Of a stretch of DNA of 64,000 nucleotides, positions 18,731-28,134 are shown in pieces. The stretch covers positions 62,001 to 126,000 of the forward strand of contig NZ_FXUG01000011.1 of assembly GCF_900182915.1 (NCBI RefSeq), in the 5' to 3' direction. The notes under the pieces are model-generated. The model was not told where the DNA came from and ran no database searches. It worked only from the letters and a program-made list of their open reading frames with translations. Every line of letters starts with the position of its first letter. The stretch's first letter is position 1. Source of the DNA: Neorhodopirellula lusitana (GTDB lineage Bacteria > Planctomycetota > Planctomycetia > Pirellulales > Pirellulaceae). A program made the translations under genes and the position numbers.

Positions 18731-19657
18731 TTGCCCAAAAAACAAGCAGCCGCAACTCGCTCCGCAAACCCCTTTGCTAGCAATGGTTACGAAGGCTCGT
18801 TTGATCGCGTTCGCAATATGCACTCACCCCATCGCCGGCACAGTCTTGCCGACGACCGATCATCTTCCACGAGTGCAACCACCGGATCCGACATGCCTTC
18901 CTCAGGAGACGCAGACAAGACGTCCCTCCCGAAAACTTCTGAAAAGAAAGCACCGGGCGCGAAGACCAACAACGCTGAACCAAGCCAACCCGTCTACGCC
19001 AGCGACGCTGTCGCAATGGTTGAAAAGCGATCCCGGTCCGCGGCCGACGGAGCCGCAGCGATGCGCCAACTCGACCCTCGAACCAGCATGCCTGGCGCCG
19101 CCCCGACCACCGAACGCGAGTCACTGAACCTGACCGCGATCCCGACCGGAGTCCCACCCCAAGACCGACCTCGACTGGCCCTTCGAATGGCTGAAGAGGC
19201 GTTCGCCAAGACCGGCAGCTGGGTGGTCTTTTATCGCGAGATGCTAGCCCCCGGCGGAGTCGTGGATCAGCTGTACGAATCGGCCGAAGCGAGACGCTAT
19301 TTCGAGACGACCAGCGAGTTCGCCGAACTACTTGAAATGGTCGCCGCGATGCGAAGCCAAGACGACTCCAAAAGTGGCACCTACGAACCCGAACGAGTGA
19401 TCACGGTTCGGCTCCCCCGCAGCATGCATGAAGGGGTCGTCCGCGAGGCCAAAGAACTCGAACTGAGCATCAATAAATACTGCCTGACCAAACTGCTCCA
19501 ACCGGCCAACTCACGATTCACGCCAGTGGAAACCGGAGCACGCCGAGGCCGCCGCCCCGGACCCCAGATCACACTTGAACGAGTCAAAATCCGTGGCGAC
19601 GAAAAAGCCTCCGAAAAATCTTCGGAACCACGCAAGCGAACCAAACCCTCCCGCTAG
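18731..19657 (+). CDS. Ribbon-helix-helix-like protein with long disordered N-terminus
   Basis: A 308-residue frame starting with TTG; the first ATG in frame is codon 30 (18818), so the true start is uncertain. Residues 1-150 are rich in Ser, Ala, Lys and Pro and look disordered. A helical segment (DRPRLALRMAEEAFAKTG, YREMLAPGGVVDQL) follows. Residues about 221-258 read ERVITVRLPRSMHEGVV and LELSINKYCLTKLL, the strand-helix-helix pattern of HicB/Arc-type DNA-binding domains. The tail is Arg/Lys-rich. No HicA-like toxin is next to it. Likely a DNA-binding regulator; targets unknown. Confidence 0.65.
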   Translation: MPKKQAAATRSANPFASNGYEGSFDRVRNMHSPHRRHSLADDRSSSTSATTGSDMPSSGDADKTSLPKTSEKKAPGAKTNNAEPSQPVYASDAVAMVEKRSRSAADGAAAMRQLDPRTSMPGAAPTTERESLNLTAIPTGVPPQDRPRLALRMAEEAFAKTGSWVVFYREMLAPGGVVDQLYESAEARRYFETTSEFAELLEMVAAMRSQDDSKSGTYEPERVITVRLPRSMHEGVVREAKELELSINKYCLTKLLQPANSRFTPVETGARRGRRPGPQITLERVKIRGDEKASEKSSEPRKRTKPSR

Positions 19658-19894
19658 CCCCCCCGCCGCACTCTTCCGGCACGCCCCAATCCCGGCACGC
19701 TAGCAAACAACCAGCTCGCAAAAAACAATCGCCCAAACAAGCACCGACTAGCGAGCAGTTCACCTTGACCCTGGCCCCCGTCAAACATTATTGCGGGGAC
19801 ACCCAAATCCACCGGCTCGCTGGCCCCACTCTGTGACAGCGAGCCCACGCCCCACTCACCTAGAACATCACCTCCAATTACGGACCAACCCTGA

Positions 19895-20224
19895 ATGTTT
19901 CGAATTGCCCTGCTGGCTGTTGCCATCGCCGTTGCCTTCTCGACCACCTCGCCCGCTGGCAACGCCTCGGCCGCCGAGATCGTTAGCTACCGCTGCGAAA
20001 AATGGAAGACTCGCCACGAACACAACCCTAAGCAAGTCGAGCAGATCGTCGACACACTCAAGAAGCTGAAGTGCGAAGTCCAAAAGCACGAGCACAACGG
20101 CCACGCCGACATCAAGTACCGCTGCCCCAAATGGCTCGAGCACAAAGCCAAGACCCACGAAGACGCACACAAGCTTGAAGCATGGCTGAAAGCGCTGGGC
20201 TTTGAAACGAAGCATCAACACTAA
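19895..20224 (+). CDS. Small secreted His-rich protein with internal duplication
   Basis: A 109-residue protein with a signal peptide (1-27, ending NASA). The mature part consists of two copies of a 43-residue module. YRCEKW (32-37) is repeated as YRCPKW (75-80), each followed by His/Lys-rich sequence and an amphipathic helix (IVDTLKKLKCEV and LEAWLKALGFET). Twelve histidines lie in the mature 82 residues, and three cysteines (34, 60, 77), suggesting metal binding or pairing. I do not recognise the family. The stop codon overlaps the start of the next gene by one base (TAATG), so both are translated from one message. Confidence 0.75.
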   Translation: MFRIALLAVAIAVAFSTTSPAGNASAAEIVSYRCEKWKTRHEHNPKQVEQIVDTLKKLKCEVQKHEHNGHADIKYRCPKWLEHKAKTHEDAHKLEAWLKALGFETKHQH

Positions 20225-20649
20225 TGTCAATTCCGCCGACCACAGCAATCGGCGCGGCCATGCAAGCGGCTAAGCTAACCGCCAAACTGGCGGGCAAGGC
20301 CGTCCAAGAATCAACCCAGATGATGGAGAGCTTTGCCGACGTGTTATCTCAATCCGATGAGCCTTCCGACGCGAACAGCCCGACGGAAGCCTCGCAAGAT
20401 GCGCCGCCCGAATCCGCAACCGCATCGATCGGTGCGATCCTCGATGACCTGATCAATCAACTCGGCCTGAAGACCGAGAAACCGATGGAACTGGAAGTCG
20501 ACGACCACGATCAGATCCAAGTCCTGCCGGCCCCCGGCCACGAAGGCAGCGCCGCGGATGCGACCGAACGAATGCAATTGCAATCGCACATCAACAGCAC
20601 CCCCTCGCTTCGCGACACCCTCGCGTCCCTATTGCAAGGTGCGAAATAA
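20224..20649 (+). CDS. Hypothetical protein, Ala/Ser/Asp-rich
   Basis: A 141-residue protein translated from an ATG that overlaps the stop of the secreted His-rich protein. The N-terminal helix AAMQAAKLTAKLAGKAVQES is amphipathic without being a signal peptide. The middle (about 45-75) is Asp/Glu/Ser/Pro-rich and probably disordered. The C-terminus has IGAILDDLINQLGL and a last helix SLRDTLASLLQ. No family is recognised. Tight coupling to the upstream secreted protein suggests a shared role, but this protein itself appears cytoplasmic. Confidence 0.6.
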   Translation: MSIPPTTAIGAAMQAAKLTAKLAGKAVQESTQMMESFADVLSQSDEPSDANSPTEASQDAPPESATASIGAILDDLINQLGLKTEKPMELEVDDHDQIQVLPAPGHEGSAADATERMQLQSHINSTPSLRDTLASLLQGAK

Positions 20650-20851
20650 CCAAGGCACAAACGATTCATGGCCCTGAACAACCAAGGTCTTGCGATAGAC
20701 AAAAGCACTGATCAAGAAAGACGCTGGACAATCAAGGCCGGAGACGCCAACAGCGGTCTCACACCGATCGCCGGGTTTCAACTTCGAAGCACAACCGATA
20801 GGTTTTGAGAGTTCAACCTCTCCCACCTATCCTACCCCCGAGCGTCCCAAC

Positions 20852-21667
20852 ATGATTCAATCCGCGATCACCGTCAGCCTTGTTGAAGAAGCACGCGGCG
20901 GCCCCTTTGTCTATTGGAACGGACTCGAAGACGCCTTCGACCGCGCAGCCAAACTCGGCTTTGACGCTGTCGAGATCTTCGCTCCTGGCCCGGACGCGGT
21001 CTCACAAGCCGAACTCAAATCACTAACCGAACGAACTGGCCTGAAAGTCGCCGCGGTCGGCACCGGCGCGGGAATGGTCAAGCACGGCTTAAGCCTGACT
21101 GACGTCGATGCATCGAAACGAAAAGCAGCTCGCGATTTCGTGCGATCGATGATTGACTTCGGCGGCCCCGTTGGCGCCCCCGCGATCATCGGATCCATGC
21201 AAGGACGATGGGGCGGCGACCTCTCCCTCGACGGCGCGCTGGACTACCTCGCCGAAGCACTCGACGAACTCGGCCCTCATGCGGCCACCTACAATGTGCC
21301 GCTGATCTACGAACCACTTAACCGTTACGAGACCAACCTAATCCGCACCGTCGACGAAGGCGTGAAGTTCCTGAAACGACTGAAGACCGACAACATCAAA
21401 TTGCTGGCCGATCTCTTTCACATGAACATCGAAGAGGCCAATGTGGCCGACGCACTTCGCCAAGGCGGCGATGCGATCGGGCACATCCACTTCGTCGACT
21501 CCAACCGACAAGCCGCTGGCCTGGGGCACACCGATTTCGCACCGATCATCGAAGCACTTCGCTCGATCGGTTACGATGGTTACTTATGTGCAGAAGCTTT
21601 CCCGCTTCCGGATTCTGACACCGCCGCACAGAAAACCATCGAAGCCTTCAAGAGCCTCCTCGCGTGA
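20852..21667 (+). CDS. Sugar phosphate isomerase/epimerase-like TIM barrel
   Basis: A 271-residue AP-endonuclease-2/xylose-isomerase-like TIM barrel. Metal-ligand motifs appear in order at barrel-strand ends: LIYEPLNRYE (first Glu), LLADLFHMNIEE (Asp and His), HIHFVDSNRQAAG (His, Asp) and YLCAEAF (last Glu). This is the pattern of hydroxypyruvate isomerase, tagatose/psicose 3-epimerase and related enzymes that move a keto group or epimerise a sugar using a divalent metal. The substrate cannot be fixed. The last bases overlap the GTG start of the PSP1 gene (GTGA). Confidence 0.82.
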   Translation: MIQSAITVSLVEEARGGPFVYWNGLEDAFDRAAKLGFDAVEIFAPGPDAVSQAELKSLTERTGLKVAAVGTGAGMVKHGLSLTDVDASKRKAARDFVRSMIDFGGPVGAPAIIGSMQGRWGGDLSLDGALDYLAEALDELGPHAATYNVPLIYEPLNRYETNLIRTVDEGVKFLKRLKTDNIKLLADLFHMNIEEANVADALRQGGDAIGHIHFVDSNRQAAGLGHTDFAPIIEALRSIGYDGYLCAEAFPLPDSDTAAQKTIEAFKSLLA

Positions 21668-22584
21668 GCCAACCGGAATCATCACCTCGTACCGACAAGC
21701 CTGAATCCGGCGTCCCCAAGGGCAACGCGAAAGACAACGACCTACAATATGTCTGCCGATACGGCAGCATGCGATTGCTAGGCGTCATGACCGCCAAGGA
21801 ATCATTCCGCTATGGGGACGAGGTGGTAATCCGCAGCGACCGCGGAACCGAGATCGCGACGGTGTTGTGCGAAGCGACGCCTGCCGCAATCGGTGGCCTG
21901 CGAGAACCGACCGAAGGACGCATCCTTCGACGACTCGACAGCACCGACCGAGGCGACTGGTCGCAAATGTCAGCGATGACCCGCCGCGATCTAGATACCT
22001 GCCAACCTCATGTCGATCGCCTGAAACTTTCGATGCAACTGATTGACGTCGAGCGCGTCCTGGGTGGCGAACGCGTGGTTGTCTACTTCGTGGCCGAAGG
22101 AAGAATCGACTTCCGCGCGTTGGTCAAACACCTGGGCCAAGAATTCCAAACTCGCATCGAGATGCGCCAAATCGGCATCCGCGATGAAGCCAAACTACTT
22201 GCCGACTTCGGCGACTGCGGACAAGAGGTTTGCTGCAGCCGATTCTTAAGCAAGATGCCGCCGGTCTCGATGAAGATGGCCAAACTACAACGGGCGTCAC
22301 TCGACCCCACCAAGATCTCCGGTCGATGTGGCCGACTGAAGTGCTGCCTGCGATACGAATTCGACACCTACGAATCACTTGCCGAAGACCTACCACCAAT
22401 CGGTAGCAAGGTGCTAACCCGGGACGGCAAGTGTCACGTCGTCGCCCAAGACATCTTGGCCGGCCAATTGATCGTCAACACCGAAGACAAACGCCGGATC
22501 ATGATTCCCGCTGGCGACGTTGTCGAAGTCCTAGTGGTCGGCGACGGACCGACGACCGGCGGGAAGAAAAGACGCAAACGATAG
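21664..22584 (+). CDS. PSP1 / RicT (YaaT)-like iron-sulfur associated protein
   Basis: A 306-residue protein starting at GTG, overlapping the previous stop by four bases. The PSP1 C-terminal domain spans about 60-250. Signature residues are the cysteine cluster CGQEVCCSRFL and GRCGRLKCCLRYE. In Bacillus subtilis RicT these cysteines belong to the RicAFT complex, which binds iron-sulfur clusters and assists RNase Y in mRNA processing. Whether the same role exists in planctomycetes is not known. The N-terminal 25 residues and the Lys/Arg-rich tail (KKRRKR) are unconserved. Confidence 0.85.
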   Translation: MSQPESSPRTDKPESGVPKGNAKDNDLQYVCRYGSMRLLGVMTAKESFRYGDEVVIRSDRGTEIATVLCEATPAAIGGLREPTEGRILRRLDSTDRGDWSQMSAMTRRDLDTCQPHVDRLKLSMQLIDVERVLGGERVVVYFVAEGRIDFRALVKHLGQEFQTRIEMRQIGIRDEAKLLADFGDCGQEVCCSRFLSKMPPVSMKMAKLQRASLDPTKISGRCGRLKCCLRYEFDTYESLAEDLPPIGSKVLTRDGKCHVVAQDILAGQLIVNTEDKRRIMIPAGDVVEVLVVGDGPTTGGKKRRKR

Positions 22585-22666
22585 AACGAGACCTAGAACC
22601 GTCGAGTGACAACCACTCCATTCTCACCGCGTCTTTCTTTGCACTGCCCCCCTCACGTAAGAAACG

Positions 22667-23479
22667 ATGAAGATGAGCAACCTCGAATCCATTTTAGACA
22701 CGGCGGTTGAGGCCGCCAAAATCGGTGGCGGGATCCTGCGTCGATACTTCGACGAAGGCGTTTCAATCCGGGACAAGTCATCCGGCGGTGGCAAGTCGTA
22801 CGACCTCGTCAGTGACGCCGATGAAGAAAGCGAAGCAGCAATCGAAGAACTGCTGCGCGCACGATACCCCGGCCACGAACTGCTTGGTGAAGAGTCGCTG
22901 CAGTCCGGTGACGCCTCCGCCGAACACCTTTGGATCATCGACCCGCTCGACGGTACCAACAACTTCGCCCACCGCATCGAACACTTCGCTGTTTCGATCG
23001 GCTACTACCAAAGCGGCGTCGCGATGGCCGGCGCGGTCTTCAATCCGGTCACCGACGATTGGTACACGGCGACTCGGGGCGGCGGCGCCTTTCGCAACGG
23101 CAAACCAGTTTCCGTCAGCCCCGTAACCACCCTCGGCCAGGCCATGATTGGATGCGGCTTTTATTATGACCGAGGCGAGATGATGCGTTCGACGCTGGCC
23201 GCGATCGAGGAATGCTTTTCACACGACATCCACGGCATTCGGCGTTTCGGCACCGCGTCGCTGGATCTGTGCATGGTCGGCTGTGGAAAACTCGACGCCT
23301 TCTTTGAGTACCAATTATCGCCATGGGATTTTGGCGCGGGAGCGCTGTTCCTGACCGAAGCCGGCGGAACGATCACGGACGCGAAAGGCGACCCGCTGCC
23401 CATCAAAAAGTCGAGCGTCCTGGCAACCAACTCTGCATTGCACGCTTCGATGCAAGAGATTGTCGCAAAACACGCGTGA
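22667..23479 (+). CDS. Inositol monophosphatase family enzyme
   Basis: A 270-residue protein; ATG at 22667 or 22673 could start it. Metal-binding motif A is GEES, followed by motif B WIIDPLDGTNNFAH, and motif C WDFGAGALFLTEAGG near the C-terminus. These provide the acidic ligands for two or three Mg2+ ions and hydrolyse inositol-1-phosphate or related sugar phosphates (some members act on PAP or fructose bisphosphate). Length matches the family. It lies 82 bases after the PSP1 gene and may be co-transcribed. Substrate not predictable. Confidence 0.9.
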   Translation: MKMSNLESILDTAVEAAKIGGGILRRYFDEGVSIRDKSSGGGKSYDLVSDADEESEAAIEELLRARYPGHELLGEESLQSGDASAEHLWIIDPLDGTNNFAHRIEHFAVSIGYYQSGVAMAGAVFNPVTDDWYTATRGGGAFRNGKPVSVSPVTTLGQAMIGCGFYYDRGEMMRSTLAAIEECFSHDIHGIRRFGTASLDLCMVGCGKLDAFFEYQLSPWDFGAGALFLTEAGGTITDAKGDPLPIKKSSVLATNSALHASMQEIVAKHA

Positions 23480-23622
23480 CCGAACCGGGCTTTCCGCTAG
23501 CGACTCCCACGGGGGCTTAAATTTCACTAGACTATCGGTCAGACCGAACGAATCGATGTCCTTTCCACCATCCGCGTTGCCAGTCATGGCGAGCTAGTTG
23601 CCACGTTCAGCAAACGGGGCGA

Positions 23623-23639
23623 CTGGTGTGTTACACCAG
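23623..23639. repeat. Short perfect hairpin
   Basis: CTGGTGT, a three-base loop and ACACCAG make a perfect 7-bp stem, directly before the dispersed repeat copy. No T run follows, so terminator function is uncertain. Confidence 0.45.
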
Positions 23640-23649
23640 GTTCCTAGGG

Positions 23650-23713
23650 TAGCCGGAGTCGCCAGACTTCGGGATTCGACCGCTGATCAACTGAACTCTG
23701 GCGAGTCCAGCTA
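23650..23713. repeat. Dispersed inverted-repeat element, copy 2
   Basis: The left arm, TAGCCGGAGTCGCCAGACTT followed by CGG (23650-23672), pairs imperfectly with the right arm CTCTGGCGAGTCCAGCTA (23696-23713). The core TCGCCAGACTTCGG is identical to that of the copy at 14200-14222. It is intergenic, like the first copy. Confidence 0.7.
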
Positions 23714-23906
23714 CGGCGATCCCCCCTAGTTTCCAGCTGTAGCAGACCACTAGTGAACAATTCGCTAGCCAGCGGCGATACCCAAACGTGCAGGCCGCCA
23801 GTCAACGGCCACGCGAGTTGTGGCGGAACGTTCTATCGAAAGCGCTTTCAGCCAACCGTGCCGGCCGTCGAACATTTCCCCTCCTTACTTCCTGCCCCAC
23901 GCTGTC

Positions 23907-25868
23907 ATGTCAAAATCTTCTGAATCTGGCTCGATCGATCACATCCTTACCGAAGATCGATTGTTTGCCCCGCCGGCGGAGTTCACCGACAAGGCTGTCA
24001 TTTCGACCAACGAACAATACGAGAAGCTTTACGCCGAAGCCCGTGACAACCCAGACAAATTCTGGGGCGAACAAGGCAAAGAACACCTGCATTGGTTCGA
24101 ACCCTTTGACCAGGTTTGCAAATGGGAAGCTCCCAATGCGGAGTGGTTTGTCGGCGGCAAAACCAACGCCTGCTACAACTGTGTCGACGCCCATGTTGAA
24201 GCCGGTCGCGGTGACAAGCTAGCGATCATCTGGGAAGGCGAACCCGGCGACACACGCACGCTTACCTATCGACAACTGCAAACGGAAGTTGCCAAGTGCG
24301 CCGAAGGCTTGGTCGAACTGGGCGTTACCACCGGTGACGTGGTCAGCATCTACATGCCGATGACACCGGAACTCGCCATCGCGATGCTTGCCTGTGCTCG
24401 CATCGGAGCGATTCACTCCGTCGTCTTCGCCGGCTTCAGTGCCGAATCGATCGCCGACCGAAACAACGACGCCTCAGCCAAGTTGATGATCACGTCGGAT
24501 GGTCTCTACCGACGCGGGAAAGTCCTGCCACTCAAACGCACCGTCGATGAAGCATTAGCAAAGTCACCGACCGTGAAAACATGCTTGGTGCTGCGTCGCA
24601 CCGGTGGCGACGACACGCCAATGCAAGACGGACGCGACGTGTGGTGGCACGACGCAATCGACAAACAACCCGGCACTCTACCCGCCACACCGCTGGATAG
24701 CGAAACACCGCTTTTCATCCTGTACACATCCGGCAGCACCGGCAAGCCAAAAGGGATCTTGCACACCACCGCCGGATACAACTTGTGGGCCAAACGCACA
24801 TTCCAGTGGGTGTTCGATCATCGAGAAGACGACATCTATTGGTGCACCGCCGATTGCGGCTGGATCACCGGGCACAGCTACATTGTCTATGGACCACTCG
24901 CAGCGGGCGCGACGTGCTTGATGTACGAAGGAGCCCCCAACTTCCCAGCCGAAGATCGATTCTGGGACTTGGTCGAAAAGTACAAAGTCACCATTCTTTA
25001 CACCGCCCCCACGGCCGTTCGTGCGTTCATCAAATGGGGCGACGAACATGTCGACAAGCACGACCTTTCCAGCCTGCGACTACTGGGCAGCGTTGGCGAA
25101 GGCATCAACCCCGAGGCCTGGATGTGGTACCACGAAAAGATTGGCGGCGGCAAATGCCCGATTGTTGATACTTGGTGGCAAACTGAAACCGGCGGCATCA
25201 TGATGAGCCCGCTGCCCGGCATCACCCCAACCAAACCAGGCTCCTGCACCAAGCCACTTCCAGGAGTCGTGCCGGCGATCGTGGATGAGATCGGCAACTT
25301 GGTCGACAGCCAAAGCGGTGGCAAATTATGCATCGCTCAACCATGGCCAGGAATGCTTCGCGGCATCTACGGCGATGACAAGCGATTCGTCGAACAGTAC
25401 TGGGCTGACGTTCCCGGAAAATACCTCACCGGCGATAACGCACGCCGCGACCAAGATGGTTACTACTGGATCATGGGTCGTATCGACGACGTCATCAACG
25501 TGTCCGGCCACCGACTCAGCACCATCGAAGTGGAAAGTGCACTGGTTTCCCATCCGAACGTCTGCGAAGCCGCAGTGGTCGGCCGCCCTGATGATCTGAA
25601 GGGACAAGCCATCGCGGCATTCGTGACCACGACAGGTCGTGAATGCAATGATGAATTCTTGAAAGAATTGAAGATGCACGTCCGCAAACAAATCGGGGCG
25701 TTGGCACAACCGGACGATATCCGGTTCACCTCATCGTTACCCAAAACACGCAGCGGCAAGATCATGCGTCGTCTCCTGCGAGACGTCGCCGCTGGTCGCG
25801 AACTGGCCGGTGATACATCCACGCTTGAAGACCTCGCTTCTTTGGCCAAGTTACAACAAAAAGACTAG
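23907..25868 (+). CDS. acs: Acetyl-CoA synthetase (AMP-forming)
   Basis: A 653-residue ANL-superfamily enzyme from the ATG at 23907 (the frame opens at 23820 but its first 29 codons do not resemble the family). It converts acetate, ATP and CoA to acetyl-CoA in the cytoplasm. Motifs: the Acs N-terminal domain; the P-loop [19 protein letters not shown], typical of acetate-specific Acs; [18 protein letters not shown]; and the C-terminal [14 protein letters not shown] with the catalytic lysine, which is the usual site of inhibitory acetylation. Length agrees with Acs. A sensor kinase gene follows 31 bases downstream, so they may share a transcript. Confidence 0.95.
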   Translation: MSKSSESGSIDHILTEDRLFAPPAEFTDKAVISTNEQYEKLYAEARDNPDKFWGEQGKEHLHWFEPFDQVCKWEAPNAEWFVGGKTNACYNCVDAHVEAGRGDKLAIIWEGEPGDTRTLTYRQLQTEVAKCAEGLVELGVTTGDVVSIYMPMTPELAIAMLACARIGAIHSVVFAGFSAESIADRNNDASAKLMITSDGLYRRGKVLPLKRTVDEALAKSPTVKTCLVLRRTGGDDTPMQDGRDVWWHDAIDKQPGTLPATPLDSETPLFILYTSGSTGKPKGILHTTAGYNLWAKRTFQWVFDHREDDIYWCTADCGWITGHSYIVYGPLAAGATCLMYEGAPNFPAEDRFWDLVEKYKVTILYTAPTAVRAFIKWGDEHVDKHDLSSLRLLGSVGEGINPEAWMWYHEKIGGGKCPIVDTWWQTETGGIMMSPLPGITPTKPGSCTKPLPGVVPAIVDEIGNLVDSQSGGKLCIAQPWPGMLRGIYGDDKRFVEQYWADVPGKYLTGDNARRDQDGYYWIMGRIDDVINVSGHRLSTIEVESALVSHPNVCEAAVVGRPDDLKGQAIAAFVTTTGRECNDEFLKELKMHVRKQIGALAQPDDIRFTSSLPKTRSGKIMRRLLRDVAAGRELAGDTSTLEDLASLAKLQQKD

Positions 25869-25899
25869 CCCCAAGGGGACGAAGCCCTCATTCCACGCC

Positions 25900-28134
25900 A
25901 TGGCATCCAGCCAACATTCCGAAACGTCGGCAACCGCGTCAACACATCTCGAACGCTCGACGAGTCGGCGCTTTTGGGTGTGCATGGCGTTGGGCTTCTT
26001 GCTAGTCATGCTCGCACCCATGATCTGGGTCTTTGGCCAGGTCAATGAATCCTCAAAGCAGCTATGCCAGCGCGCCTTGCAGACCGTGCTGGAAGGGAAC
26101 GTGGCTCGACTTCGGCTCAACGTGCTGACGTTGAAACAAGAAGCTGCCCAACTGGCAAAAAACCCAACGGTGCTGCGGTTGGTCCGCGAGGGAACCGCTC
26201 AACCCAAACCAGCAACAACCGACTCAGCTGACGGCGTTCCTGATGGAGTTCCCGACGACATCCAGAAACTGCGAGAACTGTTCCCCAATCTTCCCGAAGC
26301 AAACGGTTGGGTAGTCACCAATCCAGACGGCATCATCATCGCGGCGGACAGCGACAGTCGCCTCGGTGAGCGCTGCCCATGGACACCCCTGAACCGCAGC
26401 ACACTTCAAAGCGGCAAACAAGCGGTCGTATTGCCGGACTATGCTTCCGACTCGTCCAGCCTAGGTTGCCTGTTTACATTGGCGCCAATCTTGTCAGCCA
26501 AAGAACGTCACTTTGAAATGATCGGATCTGTAGGCTGGGTCGTCGATCCACGCGACTACCTCAGCGACCTGCTTGGCACCAATCGCACCGACGCCACTTG
26601 CCTTTTCGATCGCTACGGTCGTTTGCTAACGCGCAGCCGCTTCGAAGATCAATTGAGTAACCTGCGTGTCGACCAGCCGACCGAGGCTCAACGCCCTTGG
26701 TACCCAACTCTCCTTCGCCAGCCCGGCTTCGTTTCGCGTGAATCAGGCACCAAACTCAATACGGAAACTCTCGCCGATCGCCCGCTGACCAAGATGGCCG
26801 ATCGAGCAATCCGGGGCTCCGCCGGCAGCAACACCCAGGGCTACCGAGACTACCGTGGCGTGACCGTGGTCGGCGCCTGGCGATGGATGCCCGATCTCAG
26901 GATCGGGATCGCGACGGAGATCGACTCCAGTGAAGCATTTCGCTCCATCAACTTGATGAAGTGGTTGATCGCCGGAACGTTCGGCGCTCTCACATTCGCC
27001 GGTATCGGGCTGGCCACGCTAGCGGTCTTGTCCGAACGCTTGCGTCAACGCCTGAACGATCGCGACGAAGACGTGCGTCATCTCGGCCAGTACGAACTGA
27101 CTGAGCTATTAGGCGCCGGCGGCATGGGTGCCGTGTATCGCGGCAAGCACCAATTTCTACGTCGTGACGTGGCCATCAAAGTGCTCGAAGGTGAACAGCT
27201 TTCAAGACAATCCATCGCTCGCTTCCGACGCGAAGTGCAACTCACCTCAAACCTGCGTCACCCCAACACGATCGCGATTTACGATTACGGCCAAGCTGAA
27301 AACCTATCGGGGGCAAAGTCGTCTTCCAACTCCGACTCGAAACCGGGATCCGATACCGCATCATCGAACAACAAGAAACCACCCCAGTTTGAACAAGGTG
27401 TGTTTTACTATGTGATGGAATACATCGATGGAATTTCGCTGCAACAGCTGATCGATTTCTATGGGCCTCAGTCACCCGAACGCACGATCCATTTGCTCCG
27501 CCAAATTTGTGGCTCAATCGCCGAAGCCCACGAGGCCGGCCTGATTCACCGAGACATTAAGCCGGCCAACATTCTGTTGTCCGCAAAATCAAACACCTAC
27601 GATCACATCAAAGTGCTCGACTTTGGCCTAGTCAAAGAACTCAACAAAGCGGACGACACACTCGCGATGACGATGACGCGTTCCGATTCCATGACTGGAA
27701 CGCCGCTCTACATGGCACCTGAAACGATTCGTGATGCTACCCAGGCCGGTCCCGCTGGCGACCTTTATTCAATCGGAGCGGTGGGCTATTCGTTGCTAAC
27801 GGGCAAGTCGACTTACGAGGGTGAATCGGCGATCGACTTATGCTTAAAACAACTAGAGCGGCCGCCCGTGTCACCGGAAATTCGCCTGGGACGTTCGCTG
27901 CCTCAAGGCTTGCAGGAGATCATCATGAAGTGCCTATCGTTACGCCCTGAAGATCGCCCAGCGTCGATCGGCCAATTACTGAAGAGCCTCGAGTCGCTTC
28001 CCGAAGCATCGGAGTGGAACCAGACGGACTCAATCGATTGGTGGGAAAACGTGTTCGAGGCCAATCGCCAAAAGACTCCAGTGGAAACCAAGGCGGGAAC
28101 GGTTGCCGATCGACCGCTTGAGGGCATCTCGTGA
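25900..28134 (+). CDS. Membrane serine/threonine kinase with extracytoplasmic sensor domain
   Basis: A 744-residue protein from ATG 25900. Topology: membrane helix about 27-47 (FWVCMALGFLLVMLAPM), a sensor region of about 300 residues outside the membrane resembling a dCache fold (NGWVVTNPDGIIIAADSDS, GSVGWVVDPRDYL, GAWRWMPDLRIGIATE), then a second helix (about 355-377). A Hanks-type kinase domain runs from about 397, with glycine loop LGAGGMGAVYRG, K427 in VAIK, HRDIKPANILL (D552), DFG (D574) and MAPE. A Ser/Lys-rich insertion lies in the N-lobe after DYGQAEN. It should phosphorylate Ser/Thr in response to a small ligand. The stop overlaps the next start (GTGA). Confidence 0.9.
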   Translation: MASSQHSETSATASTHLERSTSRRFWVCMALGFLLVMLAPMIWVFGQVNESSKQLCQRALQTVLEGNVARLRLNVLTLKQEAAQLAKNPTVLRLVREGTAQPKPATTDSADGVPDGVPDDIQKLRELFPNLPEANGWVVTNPDGIIIAADSDSRLGERCPWTPLNRSTLQSGKQAVVLPDYASDSSSLGCLFTLAPILSAKERHFEMIGSVGWVVDPRDYLSDLLGTNRTDATCLFDRYGRLLTRSRFEDQLSNLRVDQPTEAQRPWYPTLLRQPGFVSRESGTKLNTETLADRPLTKMADRAIRGSAGSNTQGYRDYRGVTVVGAWRWMPDLRIGIATEIDSSEAFRSINLMKWLIAGTFGALTFAGIGLATLAVLSERLRQRLNDRDEDVRHLGQYELTELLGAGGMGAVYRGKHQFLRRDVAIKVLEGEQLSRQSIARFRREVQLTSNLRHPNTIAIYDYGQAENLSGAKSSSNSDSKPGSDTASSNNKKPPQFEQGVFYYVMEYIDGISLQQLIDFYGPQSPERTIHLLRQICGSIAEAHEAGLIHRDIKPANILLSAKSNTYDHIKVLDFGLVKELNKADDTLAMTMTRSDSMTGTPLYMAPETIRDATQAGPAGDLYSIGAVGYSLLTGKSTYEGESAIDLCLKQLERPPVSPEIRLGRSLPQGLQEIIMKCLSLRPEDRPASIGQLLKSLESLPEASEWNQTDSIDWWENVFEANRQKTPVETKAGTVADRPLEGIS

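Larger units (their letters stand above)
23480..23906. other. Intergenic region with repeat element
   Basis: The 427 bases before acs hold a perfect hairpin at 23623-23639, the second dispersed repeat at 23650-23713, and the acs promoter region. An in-frame extension of the acs frame to 23820 shows no conserved protein and is taken as non-coding. Confidence 0.55.
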
